Assembly: GCA_003697085.1 (NCBI GenBank)
Contig: RFFU01000120.1
Location: 1 to 57,520 of the forward strand
Length of the DNA: 57,520 nucleotides
Reading direction: 5' to 3'
DNA from: Candidatus Hydrogenedentota bacterium
GTDB lineage: Bacteria; UBA8481; J006
Below, one piece after another: positions 53,285 through 57,520 of the stretch. Position 1 is the stretch's first letter. Every line of letters begins with the position of its first letter. Below the pieces are notes generated by a model, which ran no database searches, was not told the DNA's origin, and saw only the letters and a list, made by a program, of their open reading frames with translations. The position numbers and the translations under genes are program-made.

Positions 53285-54715
53285 ATGGGTACAATCATCA
53301 AAGGTGGTCGGGTCGTCACGGCGTCGGATTCCTTCGAGGCGGACGTTCGAATCGATGGAGAAAAAATCACGGCGATCGGCAAGAATTTGGAGGCAGGGAA
53401 CGGGGACGAAACGATCGATGCGAACGGACGCTGGATCATCCCGGGAGGAATCGATCCGCATGTCCACCTCGAACTTCCGTTCATGGGCACCATCTCGAAG
53501 GATGATTTCGATACGGGCACCCAGTGCGCACTGGCCGGAGGCACCACGACATTGATCGACTTTGCGATTCCACCGAAGGGCGAGTCGATGTTGAAGATCA
53601 TCGACGATTGGGATGCGAAGGCGAAAGACAAGGCGCGTTGTGATTACACCTACCACGCCGCCGTCACCGATTGGAACGACCAGATCGCCGAGGAGATTCC
53701 GCGGGTCGTCAAAGAGCGTGGGATCAACTCCTTCAAGATTTTCCTGGCTTATTACGGCGTCTTCGGTCTCAATGATGACGAGGCTTTCCGGGTTGTCCGC
53801 GCCGTCAAGGAAGCCGGAGGCATCGTTCTCGTCCACGCCGTGAACGGAAATGTTTTGACGGCGATGGCGACGGAGATGATCGCCAATGGACAGGGCGAGC
53901 CGATCTACCACGCTTTGTCCCAACCTCCGGAAGCGGAGGGGGAAGCAACGGGGCGGATCATCCGGTTTACCGAGATTGAAAATGGTTCTGTCTATATCGT
54001 TCACACCACCGCCATCGATGCCCTGGAGGAGATCAACGCGGGACGTCAGCGCGGCAAGGCGACGGTCCTCGGGGAAACGTGTACCCAATATTTCTTCCTA
54101 AACCAGGACCTCTACGAACTGCCGAATTGGGAAGGCGCCAAGTACGTCCTTTCCCCTCCCCTCAGACCGAAGGAACACTCCGAAGCGCTCTGGAAAGCGC
54201 TCAACAACCATACCATCGAGACGATTGGAACCGACCACTGCTCCTTCGATTACAACGGCCAGAAGAATCTGAAAGGAACACTTCCGGACGGAACACCCTT
54301 CGACGCCACGAAGGATTTCCGCTTCATTCCCAACGGTTTCAACGGGATCGAAGAGCGATTGATGATGATGTACACCTACGGGGTCAAGGACGGCCGCATC
54401 TCACCGGAGCGATGGGTGGCGACCTGCTGCACGAACGCCGCGAAGGTCTTCGGGCTCTGGCCTCGGAAGGGAACGATCGCCGTCGGAAGCGACGCCGACA
54501 TCGTGCTCTGGGATCCGGACTGCTCCGGTACCATCAGCGCAAAGACACACAAGTCCGCCGCCGATTACAACGTCTATGAGGGATACGAAATCCGCGGCCG
54601 CGCGACCACAACCTTCGTCCGCGGAAAGGTCGCGTATCGGGACGGGGAGGTTTTGGCGGAGCCGGGGAGTGGACGGTTTCTCAAGCGCGGTCCGTTCTCC
54701 GCTCATTCGATCTGA
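53285..54715 (+). CDS. D-hydantoinase / dihydropyrimidinase
   Basis: Cyclic amidohydrolase, 476 residues, opening dihydropyrimidine or hydantoin rings. Binuclear metal site: HVHLELPF (HxH), the carboxylated lysine in NSFKIFLAYYGVF, VHAVNG and HTTAIDALEEI histidines, and the catalytic Asp in IGTDHCSFDYNGQKN. The ATG at 53285 has AGGAGGG seven bases upstream; earlier in-frame starts add non-family residues. The usual HAENGD segment reads HAVNGN, which could affect substrate choice. No other pyrimidine-degradation gene is adjacent. A phosphoesterase gene follows after 37 bases. Confidence 0.92.
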   Translation: MGTIIKGGRVVTASDSFEADVRIDGEKITAIGKNLEAGNGDETIDANGRWIIPGGIDPHVHLELPFMGTISKDDFDTGTQCALAGGTTTLIDFAIPPKGESMLKIIDDWDAKAKDKARCDYTYHAAVTDWNDQIAEEIPRVVKERGINSFKIFLAYYGVFGLNDDEAFRVVRAVKEAGGIVLVHAVNGNVLTAMATEMIANGQGEPIYHALSQPPEAEGEATGRIIRFTEIENGSVYIVHTTAIDALEEINAGRQRGKATVLGETCTQYFFLNQDLYELPNWEGAKYVLSPPLRPKEHSEALWKALNNHTIETIGTDHCSFDYNGQKNLKGTLPDGTPFDATKDFRFIPNGFNGIEERLMMMYTYGVKDGRISPERWVATCCTNAAKVFGLWPRKGTIAVGSDADIVLWDPDCSGTISAKTHKSAADYNVYEGYEIRGRATTTFVRGKVAYRDGEVLAEPGSGRFLKRGPFSAHSI

Positions 54716-54752
54716 TCCCTGTCCGTTCGGCCTTCGACTCAGGGAACGAAAG

Positions 54753-55349
54753 ATGAAGATTCTCGCTTTCAATGACGTTCACACGGACCTTGCCGCCGTC
54801 CGCGCGCTCGTGGAGCGGGCCGCGGAGGTCGATCTCGTGATCGGAGCCGGAGATTTCTCGGCACAACACCGCAACCTCGATCAAACTCTCTCCGTCTTGT
54901 CCGCCATCGACAAACCGGCCCTGCTTGTCGCCGGGAATAACGAGACCGATGCCGAACTTCGCGAGGCGGCCCGCGGGTGGAAATCCGCGACGGTCCTTCA
55001 CGGAGAAACCGTCGAAATCAACGGGGAACGCTTCTTCGGGCTCGGCGGTGCCGCGGTAACCCCCTGGGACTGGAGTTTCGACCTGACCGAGGATGAATTC
55101 GAGACGGCGCTTCAAAAATGTCCCCCCGGAACCGTAATGATTCTGCACGGCCCTCCTTTCGGGTGTCTTGATAAATTCGGAGACCGGAATCTTGGAAGTC
55201 CCGCCGTCCGGAACGCGGTTGAACGCCTTCAGCCTCCGCTTGTCTTCTGCGGCCATATTCACGAACATTTCGGAACGACCGCGACAATCGGAGACTCGCG
55301 GATCATAAACGCCGGCCCCAAGGGAACCGTTATTTCCTTTCCCGCTTAG
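54753..55349 (+). CDS. Calcineurin-like metallophosphoesterase (YfcE-type)
   Basis: 198 residues. Metal-binding motifs DVHTD (12 residues in), GAGDFS, GNNETD, LHGPP and GHIHEHFG are complete. Such small enzymes hydrolyse phosphodiesters or phosphomonoesters; the substrate is not predictable. The start MKILAFNDVH is chosen because earlier codons overlap the hydantoinase gene and are not family-like; AGGGA lies about 10 bases upstream. Probably co-transcribed with the hydantoinase gene. A composite repeat starts 5 nt after the stop. Confidence 0.88.
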   Translation: MKILAFNDVHTDLAAVRALVERAAEVDLVIGAGDFSAQHRNLDQTLSVLSAIDKPALLVAGNNETDAELREAARGWKSATVLHGETVEINGERFFGLGGAAVTPWDWSFDLTEDEFETALQKCPPGTVMILHGPPFGCLDKFGDRNLGSPAVRNAVERLQPPLVFCGHIHEHFGTTATIGDSRIINAGPKGTVISFPA

Positions 55350-55520
55350 ACACGGAACAACTCGAAACCTCACGGAAGATCAAAGAAACCACGGAATGCG
55401 CGGAAGAACACGGAAAATGAGAAAGGCAAAAGTCAAAGGGAAAAAGGAAAAAGGGAGAGTAAAGCACAGACCCTCTCGTCTGCGAAGCACCGAACCGCCA
55501 ATCGCTCCCCGGTCGGCCGA
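55350..55520 (+). repeat. Composite repeat array 8 (after the phosphoesterase gene)
   Basis: Cacggaa, ccacggaatgcgcgg and acacggaa units, then the purine run (caaaagtcaaagg) and gcacagaccctctcgtctgcg, reading away from the stop codon. The later modules are missing or degraded. Confidence 0.8.
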
Positions 55521-55607
55521 GTGTGAATAAGGCGGTCGCCGGTGCCGATAGGGCATTCCTGCCGCTTACAAAGGTCCCGTGTATCTCCACCGATATGCGT
55601 TGAGGAC

Positions 55608-55628
55608 TTGACAAATGATGTAATACAT
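55608..55628 (+). promoter_or_regulatory. vapB promoter -35 and operator candidate
   Basis: TTGACA at 55608-55613, followed by ATGTA-A-TACAT (55618-55628), a palindrome between the -35 and the start codon; TAATAC also occurs twice (55621, 55636). The layout suits autoregulation by an AbrB-type antitoxin. The -10 is not clear. Confidence 0.45.
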
Positions 55629-55642
55629 GCAAAAGTAATACT

Positions 55643-55867
55643 ATGAAGGTGACGACAAAAGGTCAGGTGACCATACCGGCTCGGATTCGTGAGTACATGG
55701 ATATCTCACCGCACAGCGAGGTTGATTTCCGTATCACCGAAGGCGTCGTTGTCTTGGTCAAGAAGGAGAAGACGGATGAGCCCGCCGAAAGGTTCACCGC
55801 GTTGCGCGGCGTTTTGAAGGGAACGCGAACCACGAGGGAGTGGATGAAAGCGACTCGGGGAACCTGA
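55643..55867 (+). CDS. vapB: AbrB/SpoVT-type antitoxin, VapB
   Basis: 74 residues. Swapped-hairpin AbrB DNA-binding domain at the N-terminus (KVTTKGQVTIPARIREYMDI), then a charged C-terminal tail that would bind the toxin (FTALRGVLKGTRTTREWM). The stop overlaps the vapC start by one base (TGATG). No Shine-Dalgarno. Probably represses its own promoter through the palindrome just upstream. Confidence 0.9.
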   Translation: MKVTTKGQVTIPARIREYMDISPHSEVDFRITEGVVVLVKKEKTDEPAERFTALRGVLKGTRTTREWMKATRGT

Positions 55868-56265
55868 TGCCGGTACTGGTCGACACGAATGTGATCATCG
55901 ATGTTCTCACCGACGACCGACAGTGGGCCGATTGGTCGATCGAGCAGCTCAAAGCCAACGCCGATTCCGGGTTGATTATCAACCCGGTGGTATATGCTGA
56001 ACTGTGTTTTGGGAGTCCCTCCGTCGATTTCGTCGACGACGTCGTCAGGCAATTTGCGTTCAGATATCAGGAGATTCCCCGACAGGGGCTTTTCCGCGCG
56101 GCGAAGGCTTTTGCCCGGTACAAGAAGAGAAAGGGAACGAAGGCCGCGGTGCTCCCTGATTTCTTCATTGGCGGGCACGCTGAAGTCGCGGGCCTTTCGC
56201 TACTGACCCGCGACACCAAGAGGTTGAGCGTTTACTTTCCCGGCGTCAGACTGATCTGTCCGTAA
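55867..56265 (+). CDS. vapC: PIN-domain ribonuclease toxin, VapC
   Basis: 132 residues with the four acidic residues of the PIN active site: Asp6 (LVDTNVIIDVL), Glu45 (VYAELCFG), Asp98 (LPDFFIGGHA) and Asp116 (LTRDTKR). VapC toxins cut tRNA or rRNA sites and are held inactive by VapB. A start at 55840 is possible but would overlap vapB; the ATG at 55867 fits the family. All catalytic residues are present, so it is probably active. Confidence 0.92.
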   Translation: MPVLVDTNVIIDVLTDDRQWADWSIEQLKANADSGLIINPVVYAELCFGSPSVDFVDDVVRQFAFRYQEIPRQGLFRAAKAFARYKKRKGTKAAVLPDFFIGGHAEVAGLSLLTRDTKRLSVYFPGVRLICP

Positions 56266-56369
56266 TAAATGGTTCTGCCGCTAATCAACTCGTTATAGGA
56301 AGCGCGTGAACGTTAACCTGATTTGGTTCCACTACGCTCGCTTGATGCGGCTCCACCCGTGACTCACGA

Positions 56370-56941
56370 TATACCTGATCTGACCGAAACCACGAAAGGA
56401 AAAAGCGCGGAGCAGACAGCAGTGATGGGAACCACGGAATGTGCGGAAGAACACGGAAGGAGAGGAAGGCAAAAGGCAAAAGGCAAAAGGCAAAAGGCAA
56501 AAGGCAAAAGGAAGAAGGGAGAGTAGAGCACAGACTCTCTCGTCTGCGAGAAACGGCGGAGAAAAGGAGGCGAATGGATTGGCTCGCGGACTGTACAGGC
56601 CGACCAGCCGGTCGCCCTCTTGGCACAACCACCGCTTGCAGCGGCCACCGCCGATCCGCCCGTGGTGTCATTCCGAACAGACCGCGGGCCGACGAAAAAT
56701 TTCCCACACGCATCGTCATTCCGAGCGAACGCGAGGAATCCCCCACGAATGCGAATCAGTGCCCGTTGCGGGATACAACGTGGCGGGGATTCCTCGTCGG
56801 CGTCGCTCCGCGCCGCCTCGCTCGGAATGACAGTGGTGGTGTCGGGTTTCGCGCTCCTCGGAATAACAAGGAAAACGGGTGAGTGCCGCTTCCGCAGGTT
56901 GGAGAACCTGCGCTCCCCTTCCTGCAGGCAAGATGCCTGCG
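56370..56941 (+). repeat. Composite repeat array 9 (after vapC)
   Basis: No gene in the 676-base gap after vapC. Modules in order: ccacggaa units (56432), six perfect copies of AGGCAAA (56467-56508), gcacagactctctcgtctgcg, degenerate palindromic block near 56606-56625, gtgtcattccga to gaggaatcc block in two copies, one of them inverted, a GGAG-loop hairpin (56894-56911) and gcaggcaagatgcctgc. The last module touches the stop codon of the convergent membrane-protein gene. Confidence 0.88.
56467..56508 (+). repeat. Six perfect tandem copies of AGGCAAA
   Basis: Pure 7-bp repeat, 42 bases, with a partial seventh unit. Other arrays carry the same period with AGGCAAA/AGTCAAA variants. Confidence 0.95.
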
Positions 56942-57346
56942 CTACCAGGGATGGCGCTTCTTGCGGCGATGACGTGGAGGCGGGAGAAGAAAGGCTCCGG
57001 CCACCAGAACTCCCACCGGCAAAAGCATCGCGCCCGCAAGCAGCGAAAGAACCTGAAACACTCTGGGAAGGCGCGGGCGGAAGAGAAGGACGGCCGCACT
57101 GACAAGAAGAACAGCCGACGACACATCCGCAAGAAGCCGGAAGAAAGTCGGATCGGAACCGGTTCCCAAAGCGTTGCAATAATTCCAACAGACCCAGGAG
57201 ATATCGAGGTCATACCAGGCCATCGGTTTCGGCCTCCAAAAATGCGCGCAATAATACCGGCATCCGAATTGAAGAACCGCCGGAAGCGCCAGAAGCACGG
57301 CGGTGAGAAGGCACGATCCCCTTTCCCCTTCGCCGCTCCCCTTCAA
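56942..57346 (-). CDS. Hypothetical small integral membrane protein
   Basis: About 134 residues with three hydrophobic segments (CLLTAVLLALPAVLQFG; SSAVLLVSAAVLLF; LSLLAGAMLLPVGVLVAGAF) and a basic tail (PRHRRKKRHPW) expected on the cytoplasmic side. The segment between the first and second helix has CRYYCAHF and several Trp. Start is uncertain: TTG 57346 with AGGAG about ten bases upstream, or ATG 57430 which would overlap the preceding gene. No family recognised. The TAG stop is followed directly by a hairpin repeat module. Confidence 0.55.
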   Translation of the reverse strand: MKGSGEGERGSCLLTAVLLALPAVLQFGCRYYCAHFWRPKPMAWYDLDISWVCWNYCNALGTGSDPTFFRLLADVSSAVLLVSAAVLLFRPRLPRVFQVLSLLAGAMLLPVGVLVAGAFLLPPPRHRRKKRHPW

Positions 57347-57398
57347 TGTAAACTCACTCCTGTTCCCGCTCTTCCGCTTCGCACCGTTGCCGGCGGCA

Positions 57399-57520
57399 CT
57401 ATTTCCGGGTCCAATAATCCCGCCGCGCAACCTTCTTCAAAAGAAGATGTCTTCCGTCGCTCGAATCGTATCGAACCAAAATACGATCCGCCTCCGCCGA
57501 AAAGGCGAAGGTATCCGTCG
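57399..57520 (-). CDS. Unrecognised protein, C-terminal 39 codons only
   Basis: Frame open from the right edge to a TAG at 57401-57399. Readable protein-like sequence (ILVRYDSSDGRH, KKVARRDYW) with typical codon use, while the other two frames look random or end early. The gene starts beyond the window; too little is visible to assign a family. Confidence 0.55.
   Translation of the reverse strand, partial: TDTFAFSAEADRILVRYDSSDGRHLLLKKVARRDYWTRK

Noticed and set aside
52958-54088. Minus-strand upstream extension of the mfd frame across the hydantoinase gene (total 1506 codons)
   Set aside because: It is antisense to a clear gene, and Mfd homology begins only near 52957; the extension reflects high GC at third codon positions.
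56467-56508. CRISPR array
   Set aside because: Units are 7 bp with no spacers and no cas genes nearby.
56364-57188. 274-codon minus-strand frame across array 9
   Set aside because: Built from repeats and antisense to none of the conserved proteins; it overlaps the membrane-protein gene out of frame.

Overview
The window is a dense stretch of chromosome, about 58-60 percent GC by eye, from an anaerobic, motile, diderm bacterium. Pyruvate:ferredoxin oxidoreductase and acetate kinase suggest fermentative acetate metabolism. A lipoprotein, a WaaE-like core glycosyltransferase and an AsmA/YdbH-like protein suggest an outer membrane. RNase Y, YmdB, SpoVS and the ribosomal protease Prp are best known from Firmicutes but also occur in several deep diderm phyla. 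The mix fits an uncultivated or candidate phylum better than a well-studied one; I cannot name the lineage. No tRNA, rRNA, CRISPR array, phage or complete transposase gene was seen.

Layout. 1-4564 (+): gltBD, with gltB cut by the left edge. 4632-24549 (mostly -): a TolB-like lipoprotein; an ABC-2 exporter; a chain of overlapping genes ymdB-spoVS-xseA-xseB followed by ispA-dxs-GYF; an AbiEii-type toxin/antitoxin pair; rny; a large TPR protein; a small zinc-ribbon protein; obgE; and rplU-prp-rpmA. 24926-37563 (+): pyruvate:ferredoxin oxidoreductase, an orphan NtrC-type sigma-54 activator, a MobB-MobA fusion, acetate kinase, a PilZ protein, polA and an AsmA-like protein. 38039-45757 (-): aroD and a glycosyltransferase, then gap-pgk-tpiA-gpmI followed by an L,D-transpeptidase and comF. 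46321-49014 (+): an unusually large flagellin. 49568-52957 (-): mfd. 53285-56265 (+): a hydantoinase/dihydropyrimidinase, a phosphoesterase and a VapBC pair. 56942-57520 (-): a small membrane protein and the end of an unrecognised gene.

Most long intergenic gaps hold one family of modular repeats. Modules recur in a fixed order: a GTCATTCTTACAG-type end module, ccacggaa-type units, a 7-bp purine repeat, 18-nt hairpins with a GGAG loop, a palindromic block, and a further block ending near gaggaatcc. Six of nine arrays read away from the 3' end of a gene, and most of these start at or within about 25 nt of its stop codon. The hairpins show compensatory base changes, which suggests that the fold is under selection. 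The family resembles REP elements mobilised in trans, but no mobilising gene is present here.

Other points of interest: a flagellin whose roughly 655-residue insert holds two tandem copies of a beta-rich module; a toxin/antitoxin cassette bracketed by direct copies of the repeats between rny and ymdB; a Prp protease beside an L27 that cannot carry the extension Prp normally removes; an 85-bp element with perfect 19-bp terminal inverted repeats; and micro-ORFs bridging adjacent genes through GTGA overlaps.
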